Source of the DNA: Mycetocola_A sp015752285
GTDB lineage: Bacteria > Actinomycetota > Actinomycetes > Actinomycetales > Microbacteriaceae
Direction of reading: 5' to 3'
Assembly: GCF_015752285.1 (NCBI RefSeq)
Contig: NZ_JADOUY010000003.1
Coordinates: 1-64,000, forward strand
DNA: 64,000 bases
How positions within the stretch are numbered: position 1 is the stretch's first letter; each line of letters opens with the position of its first letter. Shown one piece after another: positions 41,487-49,985 of this stretch. The position numbers were made by a program, and so were the translations under genes. The notes below the pieces were generated by a model. The model was given only the letters and a program-made list of their open reading frames with translations. It had not been told where the DNA came from and did not search any database.

Positions 41487-41537
41487 ATGGCAATCAACGA
41501 CGATGCAGATGACAACCTCGACAGCGAACTGAGATGA
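41487..41537 (+). other. Possible 16-codon coupling ORF before the ATPase gene
   Basis: An ATG at 41487 with GGAG upstream opens MAINDDADDNLDSELR, whose TGA overlaps the ATG of the ATPase gene (ATGA). It may couple ATPase translation to upstream ribosomes across the 67-base gap. It is short enough to be chance. Confidence 0.3.
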
Positions 41538-42316
41538 CAATGACGATGACAACTCAAACCTCCCCCCTCGTCCAGGCGACGGGAGTCACCAAGCGGTTCG
41601 GCTCTGGCGACAAAGAAATGGTCGCCCTCAGCGGCCTCAACCTCGAGGTCCGGGAGGGGGAGTTCCTCTCCCTCCTCGGGCCGAGCGGCTGCGGAAAATC
41701 GACCGCCCTGAACATCATGGGCGGACTGCTCAAGGCAACGGAAGGCACAGTCACATTCGGTGGCGAGACCATCACGGGACCCAGCCGACAGATCGGCATG
41801 ATGTTCCAACAGGCGGTCATGTTTCCCTGGCGAACGACTCTCGACAATGTTCTGCTGCCTGTTGAGATCTTCGGAGAATCGAAGAAGCAGTACAAGGCGA
41901 AGGCTGAGGAACTGCTCAACATGGTCGGGATCAGCGAGTTTGCCGGATCATACCCGTGGCAACTTTCTGGTGGCATGCAGCAGCGCGCGGCCCTCTGCCG
42001 CGTGCTGTTGCACGATCCCAAGCTCCTTCTCCTCGACGAGCCGTTCGGAGCATTGGACGAGTTCACCCGCGAAACGATGAACCAGGAGCTGCTTCGCCTT
42101 CAGGCGTACGCCGGAAGCACGGCCGTACTCGTGACTCACAACATCGCGGAAGCGGTCTTCATGTCGGATCGCATCGCCGTGATGAGTGCGCGTCCCGGCC
42201 GGCTGGTCGGCATCATCGAGGTCCCGTTCGACCGGCCTCGCAGGCCTGCGCTGCAGACGACGAACGACTTCGTCAAGCTCGTCGCAGAGGCGCGGCAAAT
42301 GCTGGAGCTGCAATGA
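41534..42316 (+). CDS. ABC transporter ATP-binding protein (SsuB/TauB type)
   Basis: The 260-residue ATPase has Walker A GPSGCGKST (49-57), the Q-loop MMFQQAVMFPW, signature LSGGMQQRAAL, Walker B LLLLDEPFGALDE and the switch His in VTHNIAEA. These are the marks of nitrate/sulfonate/taurine importers. Three in-frame ATGs start the gene (41534, 41540, 41546); the first overlaps the mini-ORF. It overlaps the first permease by ATGA. Confidence 0.93.
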   Translation: MTMTMTTQTSPLVQATGVTKRFGSGDKEMVALSGLNLEVREGEFLSLLGPSGCGKSTALNIMGGLLKATEGTVTFGGETITGPSRQIGMMFQQAVMFPWRTTLDNVLLPVEIFGESKKQYKAKAEELLNMVGISEFAGSYPWQLSGGMQQRAALCRVLLHDPKLLLLDEPFGALDEFTRETMNQELLRLQAYAGSTAVLVTHNIAEAVFMSDRIAVMSARPGRLVGIIEVPFDRPRRPALQTTNDFVKLVAEARQMLELQ

Positions 42317-43155
42317 CCATCACGAAACCGATGCACCGGCTCCGCCCGACGCGCGGAAGACGCCCATCGGCGGAGAAGATGGACTCGGGACCCGTCTGGA
42401 TCTCGATCGCCACCATCGCGGTCGTTCTTCTGCTGTGGGAATTCATCCCGCAGACCGGGCTCATCAACCGGGTGTTGTTTCCGACCTTCACCGAGACGCT
42501 CGCCGGGTTCGTGCAGTTGGTCACCAGCGGCTACTGGTGGGACGATCTGGGAAAGACGATGATCGCCGTGGCCATCGCCTGGACGATCGGTGTCACCTTC
42601 GGGTTCACAATGGGCGTGGTCCTGGGCACCTCGCCGTTCATCCGTACCGCGATCACCCCGTACGCCATCGCTGTGCAGGCCCTCCCCAAGGTTGTGCTCG
42701 CACCACTCCTCATCGGTTGGCTCGGTTTCGGGTCAGAGAGCAAAATCGCCCTCGCCGTGATCATCTGTTTCTTTCCGGTGTGGATCGACACGATGGTCGG
42801 TCTCGCCCTCCCGGCGGCGAACGAGTTCAAGCTCATGCAGTCACTGAAGGCAACGAGATGGCAGATCTTCGTCAAGCTGCAACTGCCGTCTGCCATCCCC
42901 ATGATCATGGTCGGTGTGAAGCACTCGCTTTTGCTGGCATTCACCGGGGTGCTCGTCGCTGAGATCCTTGCGGCATCCGATGGGGGCCTGGGCAAACTCG
43001 CGAAGGAATTCGCCTCCCAACTGAACATGCCCCTCACGTACTCCGTCGTCGGGATCGTCGTGATCCTGGCAGTGACGCTGGTGTCGATCGCTGACGTCGT
43101 CGAACGCCGGGTTGTGTTCTGGTCAGAAGAGTCACGAACAAGGAGACGGTCATGA
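42313..43155 (+). CDS. ABC transporter permease 1 (SsuC/TauC type)
   Basis: The 280-residue protein has about six membrane segments and the EAA-type loop FKLMQSLKATRWQIFVKLQLPSAIPMIMVGVKHS. WVDTM-like PVWIDTMVGL and DGGLGKLAKEFASQLNMP are typical of sulfonate/nitrate permeases. It overlaps the ATPase gene and the second permease gene by ATGA. Two different permeases suggest a heterodimeric channel. Confidence 0.9.
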   Translation: MTITKPMHRLRPTRGRRPSAEKMDSGPVWISIATIAVVLLLWEFIPQTGLINRVLFPTFTETLAGFVQLVTSGYWWDDLGKTMIAVAIAWTIGVTFGFTMGVVLGTSPFIRTAITPYAIAVQALPKVVLAPLLIGWLGFGSESKIALAVIICFFPVWIDTMVGLALPAANEFKLMQSLKATRWQIFVKLQLPSAIPMIMVGVKHSLLLAFTGVLVAEILAASDGGLGKLAKEFASQLNMPLTYSVVGIVVILAVTLVSIADVVERRVVFWSEESRTRRRS

Positions 43156-43991
43156 GAACGGAGGCCATCGCAGCGGTAGCCGTTGCCAGTTCGCCGCAGG
43201 CGCGTCGTCGCAGGTTTTCCCCATACATCCTGACGGTGGCGTTCGCGCCCCTCATCTACGCGATCTGGTGGCTGGCGACGTCGACGAGATTCGTGTCGCC
43301 CATCCTGCTTCCTGCGCCGCAGGCGGTGTGGAACTCCTTCCCGCGGGTGGTCTTCGCCGACGGCTTCGGAGAACAGGTGCTGCGCACCCTGTCAGAGATC
43401 GTCGGTGGTTTCCTTCTTGGAGCGACGATCGGATTCGCGCTGGGGATGCTTCTGAGCTCCTCGAGCAGACTCCGGGCGGCGTACCTGCCGGCGTTGTCGG
43501 CGCTGGAGGCCATCCCGACCGTCATCCTCGCGCCGATCATCATCGCGTGGGTCGGCTTCGGCGTCGAGGGCAAGATCATGCAGGCGGCACTCGCGTGCTT
43601 CTACGCCGTATTCATCACCACGCTCTCAGGGCTGGGCCTCGCTGAGCCGAACGCGGTGAACCTGATGCGATCCCTCGGGGCATCCAAATGGCAGACGATG
43701 ACTAAGCTCCGGATTCCTACTGCCCTCCCTGTGATCTTCGGGGGGCTGCAGCTCGGCGCGACCACAGCGATCATCGGTGCGATCGTGTCGGAGTTCATCG
43801 GTTCCACCGGCGGTCTGGGATACCTGATGATCCGCTACCGGGGCAGCTTCGACACTGCTGCCTACTGGGTGATCATCTTCTTCTTCCTGGCGATCGGTCT
43901 GGCCACGTACCTGCTGATCTGGTACATCGAGAAGAAGGTCGTCTTCTGGCGCCGCACGGATATCACCCGACCCGACCTGGAGAAGCAATGA
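43152..43991 (+). CDS. ABC transporter permease 2 (SsuC/TauC type)
   Basis: The 279-residue protein has about six membrane segments and the EAA-type loop AVNLMRSLGASKWQTMTKLRIPTALPVIFGGLQLG, with GSTGGLGYLMIRYRGSFDTA near the C-terminus. It is clearly homologous to the preceding permease but diverged, so the two arose by an old duplication. ATGA overlaps join it to both neighbours. Confidence 0.9.
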   Translation: MRTEAIAAVAVASSPQARRRRFSPYILTVAFAPLIYAIWWLATSTRFVSPILLPAPQAVWNSFPRVVFADGFGEQVLRTLSEIVGGFLLGATIGFALGMLLSSSSRLRAAYLPALSALEAIPTVILAPIIIAWVGFGVEGKIMQAALACFYAVFITTLSGLGLAEPNAVNLMRSLGASKWQTMTKLRIPTALPVIFGGLQLGATTAIIGAIVSEFIGSTGGLGYLMIRYRGSFDTAAYWVIIFFFLAIGLATYLLIWYIEKKVVFWRRTDITRPDLEKQ

Positions 43992-44989
43992 CCATCGATA
44001 TTCACGCCCACACGGTCCCCGAGGGATTCATCGCGGAGCTGGCGGGAGTCGTTCCGGCGGCCACGCCGAAGGTGACGAAGCAGGACGACGGGTGGTGGTT
44101 CGACTATCCAGGAGGGCGACGCAGCGGCCCGGTTCCCCCCGGGATGTTCGACCTGGGAGAGCGGCTCTCCGACATGGACGACTGCGGAGTGGATGTCCAG
44201 GCACTGAGTGTTCCGCCAACGCACTTCGGCTATCGGTTGCCCGCCGAGGCTGCCGCGGATGCTGCACGAATGCACAATGACGCGATGATCGAGATGGCAC
44301 GTGCGCACCCGACACGGTTCACTGTCCTGGGGCATCTCCCGATGCAAAGTGAAGAGCACGCGCTGGCCGAACTCGAACGCCTCGTCGGCATCCCTGAGAT
44401 CGTCGGCGTCGAGCTCAGCACGAACGTGGCCGGGGTCAACCTCGGAAACGAGCGGCACGAGTCGGTTTGGAACGCACTCAACGCCGCCGGGCTCGCCGTG
44501 GTGCTGCACCCTGGCGACGTCGCCGGGGCCGACCGCATGCATGACCACTACTTGCACAACTTCGTGGGCAACCCCACCGACTCGACCCTCGCCGCGGGTT
44601 CGCTCCTGTTCGGAGGCGTGCTTTCACGAAACGAGGCGCTTCGGGTTGCGTTGCTCCACGGCGGCGGTTTTCTGCCGTACCAGATCGGTCGCTTCGACCA
44701 CGGGTGGAAAGTCCGACCAGAAGCGAGGACACACCTTGACGTGCTTCCGTCGGAGTTGCTGCACCGGTTCTGGTTCGACACGCTCACTCATGACCCGTTG
44801 TCGTTGCAGTTCCTTCTTGACCGGGTCGGTGAAGACCGCGTGTGCCTGGGCAGCGACTACCCGTTCGACATGGCCGATCCAGACCCGGTGGGATCACTGC
44901 GTTCCGCACTCGTCGAGCATCCGCAGGCGATCGAGAAGGCGCTGACGGTCAACCCGCGGGAGTTGCTCACGCGACGTCCGGTTGCCTGA
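43988..44989 (+). CDS. Amidohydrolase-family decarboxylase-like protein (ACMSD type)
   Basis: The 333-residue protein has the TIM-barrel signatures of the amidohydrolase 2 / aminocarboxymuconate-semialdehyde decarboxylase group: DIHAHTVPEGF (His6, His8), VVLHPGDV, ALLHGGGFLPYQIGRFDHGW and CLGSDYPFDM with the metal Asp. Members decarboxylate or hydrolyse aromatic and enol acids without oxygen. The gene is coupled to the transporter genes, so it probably acts on the imported compound or an early product. Confidence 0.83.
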   Translation: MTIDIHAHTVPEGFIAELAGVVPAATPKVTKQDDGWWFDYPGGRRSGPVPPGMFDLGERLSDMDDCGVDVQALSVPPTHFGYRLPAEAAADAARMHNDAMIEMARAHPTRFTVLGHLPMQSEEHALAELERLVGIPEIVGVELSTNVAGVNLGNERHESVWNALNAAGLAVVLHPGDVAGADRMHDHYLHNFVGNPTDSTLAAGSLLFGGVLSRNEALRVALLHGGGFLPYQIGRFDHGWKVRPEARTHLDVLPSELLHRFWFDTLTHDPLSLQFLLDRVGEDRVCLGSDYPFDMADPDPVGSLRSALVEHPQAIEKALTVNPRELLTRRPVA

Positions 44990-45737
44990 CGGTTTCTCGG
45001 GAGTGTTTGTCCTCATCGGGCTCTCGGTGTTCGCCGGGGCGATTGCGCAGCGTGTCTCCGGTATGGGCTTCGCGCTCGTCGCCGCGCCAGCGCTCGTGCT
45101 CCTCATCGGCCCTTTCGACGGTGTTCTGATGGTCAATCTCTGTGGAGCCGCCTCCGCACTCATCGTCTGTACCCGGGTGTGGCGTCACATCCAATGGAAG
45201 CGCTACGTTCTGCTCGCCATTCCTGCGCTGCTTGCGATCGTTCCCGGAGTGTTGATCTCGATCGCGGTGAGTGGTCCGACGCTGCAGATCGTGGTGGGGG
45301 TAATTCTGGGCATCGCCCTGACAACGTCCCTTCTGGTCACGAGGGGCGACTACACGACGCCGGCCGTTCCCACCGGGATCGTGGCGGGTAGTGTGTCGGG
45401 ACTGATGAGCGCCACGGCCGGGGTCAGCGGCCCAGCGGTTGGCATCTTCGCCGTGCTGACCAACTGGGAGCATCGCAGTTTTGCCGCGACGCTTCAGCCT
45501 TTTTTCGCGACGCTCGGTCTCTCGGCATTCGTCAGCAAGATCATCGCAACCGGCGGCATCCTGCCCGATCATGACTGGTGGTTGTGGCTGGTCGTGATCG
45601 CCTGCACCCTGGCCGGGCTGGTGGCCGGTGAGCTCGTCGCCAAGCGAGTGAGCGTGCGCGCGGCGCGGGCCAGTGTTATCGCGATCTCGTACCTGGGTGC
45701 GGCTGCGGCGATCGTGGATGGGGCGCTGTCGCTGTGA
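44982..45737 (+). CDS. TauE/SafE-family anion exporter
   Basis: The 251-residue protein has about eight membrane segments. GLSVFAGAIAQRVSGMGFALVAAPALVLLIGPFDG and the second-half repeat GLMSATAGVSGPAVGIFAVLTN match TauE/SafE. Known members move sulfite, sulfoacetate or other organic anions. TTG 44982 overlaps the end of the amidohydrolase gene; GTG 45003 is another possible start. It is the last gene of the locus and could export an anionic by-product. Confidence 0.82.
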   Translation: MPDGFSGVFVLIGLSVFAGAIAQRVSGMGFALVAAPALVLLIGPFDGVLMVNLCGAASALIVCTRVWRHIQWKRYVLLAIPALLAIVPGVLISIAVSGPTLQIVVGVILGIALTTSLLVTRGDYTTPAVPTGIVAGSVSGLMSATAGVSGPAVGIFAVLTNWEHRSFAATLQPFFATLGLSAFVSKIIATGGILPDHDWWLWLVVIACTLAGLVAGELVAKRVSVRAARASVIAISYLGAAAAIVDGALSL

Positions 45738-45824
45738 GGTGAGGCACCCGCCTTCCGGCGCTCGGACGGCGGATGTACGGGCCTCGCGGTCGCGCACCGA
45801 TCCTGACCCGCTATCGTCGCAGTC

Positions 45825-46784
45825 ATGAGCGACCTGAGCCCCTACGCCACTTCGATCGTGCGACTGTTCCCCGATTCCGCCGGCACCGTGCTGTGGTTCA
45901 TCGACCCCGTCCCCTATGAGGTGGCGAGCCTCAGCGCCGGGCTCGAGCACGACCTGCGGGCATGGGAGCAGTCGTACGAGGATGCACTCACCGACGACTT
46001 CGAATGGCGGTCGGATGCTCTCGCTTCCCAGTACACGGAAGACGGTCGCAGTCTTGCCCACCGCCTCGCCCACGAACTGGGTGGAGACTTCGCCGTCGAG
46101 TTCCAGTCGTACGAAGACGGGGCTGATGCGCTGAACGTCCGCATCTCGGCTCCGGCCGACAACCCGGATGCCGCGGCGGCGTTCGCTGCGCTCGCCGACG
46201 CTGCCCGTGCCGAGCACGACGAGATGCGGGTGGCCCGTGCCGAGCACGAGCACGCGCGGGCGGTCGTCCGCGCAGAGGGCGGACCCGACGGCGGACCCCT
46301 GTACTGGTCGGCGACGGCACCCGACGCGTCAGATCGACCCGAACCGGTGGCGACGATCAGCGGCGAGCTCACCACGATGATGAACGTGCTCGGCCTCCAG
46401 CCGGCGGACGACCGCGTGCTCGACGCCATCGACCTCGTGGGCGGACTGTCCGAGAACAGCGTGTTCGAGGAGGGTGACCTGACGGTGCTCTACCTGACCG
46501 CACGTGACGCGGGAACGGACTTCCTGTTCGAAAACCGCACACTGGCATCCGTCATCATTCGAACCCAGCCGCAGGCGAAATACGGCGCATACCCCCGCCC
46601 CGACGCTCTCATCGACGGCCTCTCCGGTGCGGCGACCCGCGCCGAGGTCGTCGCCAGGTTCGGCGTTCCCGAGTGGACGAGCGCGACGGCCGACCGCTTC
46701 GTCGTCGATGGCCGGTATCTGCACGTCGAGTTCGACGGGTCCGGGCGGCTCGTGCGCATCACGCTCATGGTGTCAGCGCCCTGA
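45825..46784 (+). CDS. Hypothetical cytoplasmic protein
   Basis: The 319-residue protein is acidic and Ala-rich without a signal peptide. A long helical or coiled-coil-like stretch occurs at about 95-145 (AAAAFAALADAARAEHDEMRVARAEHEHARAVVRAE). The last 60 residues (IDGLSGAATRAEVVARFGVPEWTSATADRFVVDGRYLHVEFDGSGRLVRITLM) read as a separate small beta domain. I cannot assign a family. It stands alone between the TauE/SafE and quinone oxidoreductase genes. The gap after it (46785-47024) has no gene I can support. Confidence 0.6.
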   Translation: MSDLSPYATSIVRLFPDSAGTVLWFIDPVPYEVASLSAGLEHDLRAWEQSYEDALTDDFEWRSDALASQYTEDGRSLAHRLAHELGGDFAVEFQSYEDGADALNVRISAPADNPDAAAAFAALADAARAEHDEMRVARAEHEHARAVVRAEGGPDGGPLYWSATAPDASDRPEPVATISGELTTMMNVLGLQPADDRVLDAIDLVGGLSENSVFEEGDLTVLYLTARDAGTDFLFENRTLASVIIRTQPQAKYGAYPRPDALIDGLSGAATRAEVVARFGVPEWTSATADRFVVDGRYLHVEFDGSGRLVRITLMVSAP

Positions 46785-47024
46785 GCATCCTGCGCTGCAC
46801 TGACGGATGCCGTCGAGCACGTCGCGCAGGCGATCGGGGTCGGGGTCAGCTACTCGGCTCGCGAGAGGCTTGTGCTGCCTCTTCGGCGGTTGCGCGTGCA
46901 GCTGCGGCATGTGCGGCTCTGACGCTCCTCGCCCCCGTGCGAGCATGGTCGAGAGGCCGGGCGTGAGCCAACGCAGCGGCACAGCGCGGCAGTAAACACA
47001 GCGCGACAGTAAAGGGGAGCAGGC

Positions 47025-48014
47025 ATGACAACCACGATGAGGGCGATCGAGTTCGCCGGTGCAGGCGGACCCGAGGTCCTGCGCATCGTCGACCGGCCTC
47101 GGCCCGAGGCAGGCCCCGGCGAGGTGCTCATCCGGGTCGCCGCAGCGGGGCTAAACCGCGCCGACGTGCAGCAACGGCGAGGGTTCTACGCGCCGCCGCC
47201 CGGGGCATCCGACATTCCGGGCCTCGAGGTCAGCGGCACGGTTGCCGCGCTCGGCAGCGGCGTCGACCGGTTCGAGGTCGGGGCATCCGTCTGCGCGCTG
47301 CTCACCGGCGGCGGGTATGCAGAATACGTCGCGGTGCCGGTCGGGCAGGTGCTGCCGGTTCCGGTCGGGATGCCGACGGTCGACGCCGCAGCACTCCCCG
47401 AGGTGACGTGCACGGTCTGGTCCAACCTGGTCATGACCGCCAGGATCACGTCGGGCGACTGGGTGCTGATCCACGGCGGTGCCGGCGGCATAGGCACGAT
47501 GGCGACCCAGCTCGTTGCTGCAGTCGGAGCCCACCCGGTGGTGACCGCAGGCAGCGGGTCGAAGATCGAGTACTGCCGCAGTTTCGGCGCCGAGGCCGGC
47601 ATCAACTACCGCGACGAGGACTTCGTCGAGCGGATGCGCGTGATCTCCGGCGGGCACGGAGCCGATGCCGTTCTCGACGTCGTCGGGGCCGCTTACCTCG
47701 ACCGCAACATTCGTGCGCTGGCTTTCGGCGGACGGCTCGTCGTCATCGGTCTGCAGGGCGGGGCGACGGGCGAACTCGACCTGGGACTTCTGATGTCACG
47801 CCGCGCGCGCGTGATCGGAACGACGCTGCGGGCACGACCGGCCGAGGAGAAGGCGCGAATCGTCGCCGAGGTCGCCGAGCACGTGTGGCCGCTCGTCGAA
47901 GCAGGAACCGTGCGTGCGGCGGTCGAGGCACGTTTTCCACTCGAGCGAGCCGCCGAGGCACACGAATATTTCGATTCGGGGGAGCACACGGGCAAGATCC
48001 TGCTCACGATGTGA
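47025..48014 (+). CDS. NAD(P)H:quinone oxidoreductase (zinc-free MDR family, PIG3-like)
   Basis: The 329-residue protein lacks the zinc-ligand Cys/His set of alcohol dehydrogenases and has the QOR markers: AAAGLNRADVQQRRGFYAPPPGASDIPGLEVSG, TVWSNLVMTARITSGDWVLIHGGAGGIGTMATQL (nucleotide loop) and HTGKILLTM at the end. It reduces quinones or other electrophiles with NADPH in the cytoplasm. AAAGGGGAG precedes ATG 47025. It is a single-gene unit, convergent with the LacI gene. Confidence 0.9.
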   Translation: MTTTMRAIEFAGAGGPEVLRIVDRPRPEAGPGEVLIRVAAAGLNRADVQQRRGFYAPPPGASDIPGLEVSGTVAALGSGVDRFEVGASVCALLTGGGYAEYVAVPVGQVLPVPVGMPTVDAAALPEVTCTVWSNLVMTARITSGDWVLIHGGAGGIGTMATQLVAAVGAHPVVTAGSGSKIEYCRSFGAEAGINYRDEDFVERMRVISGGHGADAVLDVVGAAYLDRNIRALAFGGRLVVIGLQGGATGELDLGLLMSRRARVIGTTLRARPAEEKARIVAEVAEHVWPLVEAGTVRAAVEARFPLERAAEAHEYFDSGEHTGKILLTM

Positions 48015-48022
48015 GACCCACA

Positions 48023-48047
48023 CACGCCACGCCCTCGACGTGGTGTG
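48023..48047. terminator. Bidirectional hairpin between convergent genes
   Basis: CACGCCACG (48023-48031) pairs with CGTGGTGTG (48039-48047) with one G-U pair. It fills most of the 46-bp gap between the quinone oxidoreductase and LacI genes. Confidence 0.5.
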
Positions 48048-48060
48048 CACGGATTCGCTG

Positions 48061-49080
48061 TCAGATCGATTGGCGCGGGATTGGTGGGCAGGCGATGAGC
48101 TGCGGATGCTCTGACGGTGCTGTCTCGAGGCCCAGAAGCCGCCGCACCCCGGCCGCGCCCAGCTCGTAGTGGGGCAGGGCGACAGTGGAGAGCGGCGGGC
48201 GGAGGTGGGCGGCGATGACATCCTGGTTGTCGAAACCGATCACCGCGATGTCGTCCGGGATACGGAGCCCCTGTTCGCGAAGCCCGTCATAGAGCCCCAT
48301 CGCCACGCGATCGTTGTGGCAGAAGACGGCGGTCGCTTTCGAATCGACGATGCGCGTCGTCGACGCATACCCGCCCTCCTGTTCGGGTGCGGCAGGAATC
48401 ACGAGCGATTCGTCGAAGTCGATTCCTGCGGATTCGAGGGCGGAGCGGTAGCCGGCGAGACGTCCGGTCTGGGCAGGTGATGGCGTGGTCGTGTTGATGA
48501 ACGCGATCCGGCGGTGACCGGCGGCGAGCAGTGCATCCGTTGCCGTCCGTCCCCCTTGCTCCTCATCGGGCACGACGGCGGGGAGTCCGCTTCCGTCAGC
48601 GAAGCAGTCCACGAGTACCGAGTCGGTCTGGTGCAAGGCCTCGGGGACGACGATCTCGCGGTGGTACCAGGTCGAATAGAGGATGCCGCGTACCTGGTGC
48701 TCCAGCATCATGGCGATCGCTTCGTCCTCGGCTGCCTTGTTGCCGTCGGTGTTGGCGACGAGCAGGACGAAACCGTGCTTCCAGGCTTCATCCTGCGCGC
48801 CATGGATGATCTGGCCGGCAAATGGGGTCGTGGCGATCGCGTCGGCGACGAGCCCGATGAACCGCGAGGTGCCCTGCGACAGCGTTTTCGCCAGTGCGTT
48901 CGGACGGTAGCCGAGTCGGCTGACGGCCTCGTGCACCCGGCGCTTGGCGTCATCGCCGATCCGCGCACCGGCCTTGTCGTTCACCACGTGGGACACCGTC
49001 GCCACCGAGACGCCCGCAGCCTTGGCGACGTCGCGCATCGTGATTGCTGAGGTGCTTTTTCCGTGATCCATCGTGGTCAT
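48061..49080 (-). CDS. LacI-family regulator of the fructan/sucrose operon
   Basis: The 339-residue protein has the HTH ITMRDVAKAAGVSVATVSHVVNDKAGARI and a sugar-binding effector domain (FIGLVADAIATTPFAGQIIHGAQDEAWKHGF, RIAFINTTTPSPAQTGRLAGY, TAVFCHNDRVAMGLYDGLREQG, IAVIGFDNQDVIAAHLRPPLSTVALP). It is the last gene of the GH32 operon and overlaps the permease gene (ATGA). Its likely sites are the two GGTYAAGCGGTTA copies before the GH32 gene. Confidence 0.88.
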   Translation of the reverse strand: MTTMDHGKSTSAITMRDVAKAAGVSVATVSHVVNDKAGARIGDDAKRRVHEAVSRLGYRPNALAKTLSQGTSRFIGLVADAIATTPFAGQIIHGAQDEAWKHGFVLLVANTDGNKAAEDEAIAMMLEHQVRGILYSTWYHREIVVPEALHQTDSVLVDCFADGSGLPAVVPDEEQGGRTATDALLAAGHRRIAFINTTTPSPAQTGRLAGYRSALESAGIDFDESLVIPAAPEQEGGYASTTRIVDSKATAVFCHNDRVAMGLYDGLREQGLRIPDDIAVIGFDNQDVIAAHLRPPLSTVALPHYELGAAGVRRLLGLETAPSEHPQLIACPPIPRQSI

Positions 49081-49985
49081 CCTTTTGTTGCTCCGCTCTC
49101 GAGACCGCTGATCATTGCCTTGTTCAGCACGAGGAACACCAGCAGGAGTGGTGTGACCGTCACGCAGACGGCAGCGAACGTCGCCGTCCAGTCAGTGTTC
49201 CCCATCGCGCCGATGTAGTTCTGCAAGCCGAGCGGGATGGTCTTCAGCCCGTCGGAGAGCACGAAGGTGTTCGCGAAGATGAAGTCGTTCCAGATGAAGA
49301 TGCTGTTGACCAGCACGACCGTGATGATCGTGTTCAGCGACAGGGGGAACGTGATCTGCGTGAAGATCCGGTAGGGGCCGGCGCCGTCGAGGGATGCGGC
49401 CTCATACATCTCCCGCGGGATGTACTCGTAGAACGAGGAGAACAGATACACCGCCATCGGCAGCGCGAAAGCGGCCAGAGGGATGATCATCGACAGGTGA
49501 GTGTCGAGGAGTCCGACCTGCGAGTAGTCGATGAACAACGGCACCAACGCGATTTGTACCGGCACGATGATGCCCAGAAGGAACAGTGCCCGAACGAGCC
49601 CGCTGAAGCGGAAGCCGAGCACTTGCAGGGCGAAGGCGGCCATCATTCCCGCCGCGACAATGAGGGCACTCGCTCCGAGCGTGACGATGAGGCTGTTCAG
49701 GATGTTCAGGCCGAGGTTGCCCGTCGCGAATGCACGCGCATAGTTGTCGAGCGTGAATTCGGAGGGAAAGGCGAACGGATTACCGCCTGCGAAGTCCGCC
49801 GCGGTACGGAAACTCGTGAGAAACAGCCAAGCGAGTGGGTAAACCTGAACGAGCACGATCACGATCACCGTGACGGTAAGCAGCGTGCGCTGTGCGCGCA
49901 GCCGGGGTGACCGTGTGACCGTGCGCTTGCCCGGTTGCGTCGGGGGAGTGTGCTCGGCGGGCCGAGTGAGTACTGGGGAGGTCAC
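49077..49985 (-). CDS. CUT1 ABC permease (MalG type) of the fructan operon
   Basis: The 302-residue protein has about six membrane segments, PLAWLFLTSFRT near the N-terminus and the EAA-like loop EMYEAASLDGAGPYRIFTQITFPLS. GTG 49985 overlaps the stop of the first permease as GTGA. It forms the importer with the gene at 49982 and the lipoprotein at 50934; no ATPase gene is included. Confidence 0.9.
   Translation of the reverse strand: MTSPVLTRPAEHTPPTQPGKRTVTRSPRLRAQRTLLTVTVIVIVLVQVYPLAWLFLTSFRTAADFAGGNPFAFPSEFTLDNYARAFATGNLGLNILNSLIVTLGASALIVAAGMMAAFALQVLGFRFSGLVRALFLLGIIVPVQIALVPLFIDYSQVGLLDTHLSMIIPLAAFALPMAVYLFSSFYEYIPREMYEAASLDGAGPYRIFTQITFPLSLNTIITVVLVNSIFIWNDFIFANTFVLSDGLKTIPLGLQNYIGAMGNTDWTATFAAVCVTVTPLLLVFLVLNKAMISGLESGATKG

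Noticed and set aside
46861..46920. A stretch with TGTGCTGCCT and GCAGCTGCGGCAT that recalls the palindrome family
   Set aside because: It lacks the CTGCAGTTGCAACTGCAG centre and the arms do not pair over 60 bp; chance in G/C-rich DNA is enough.
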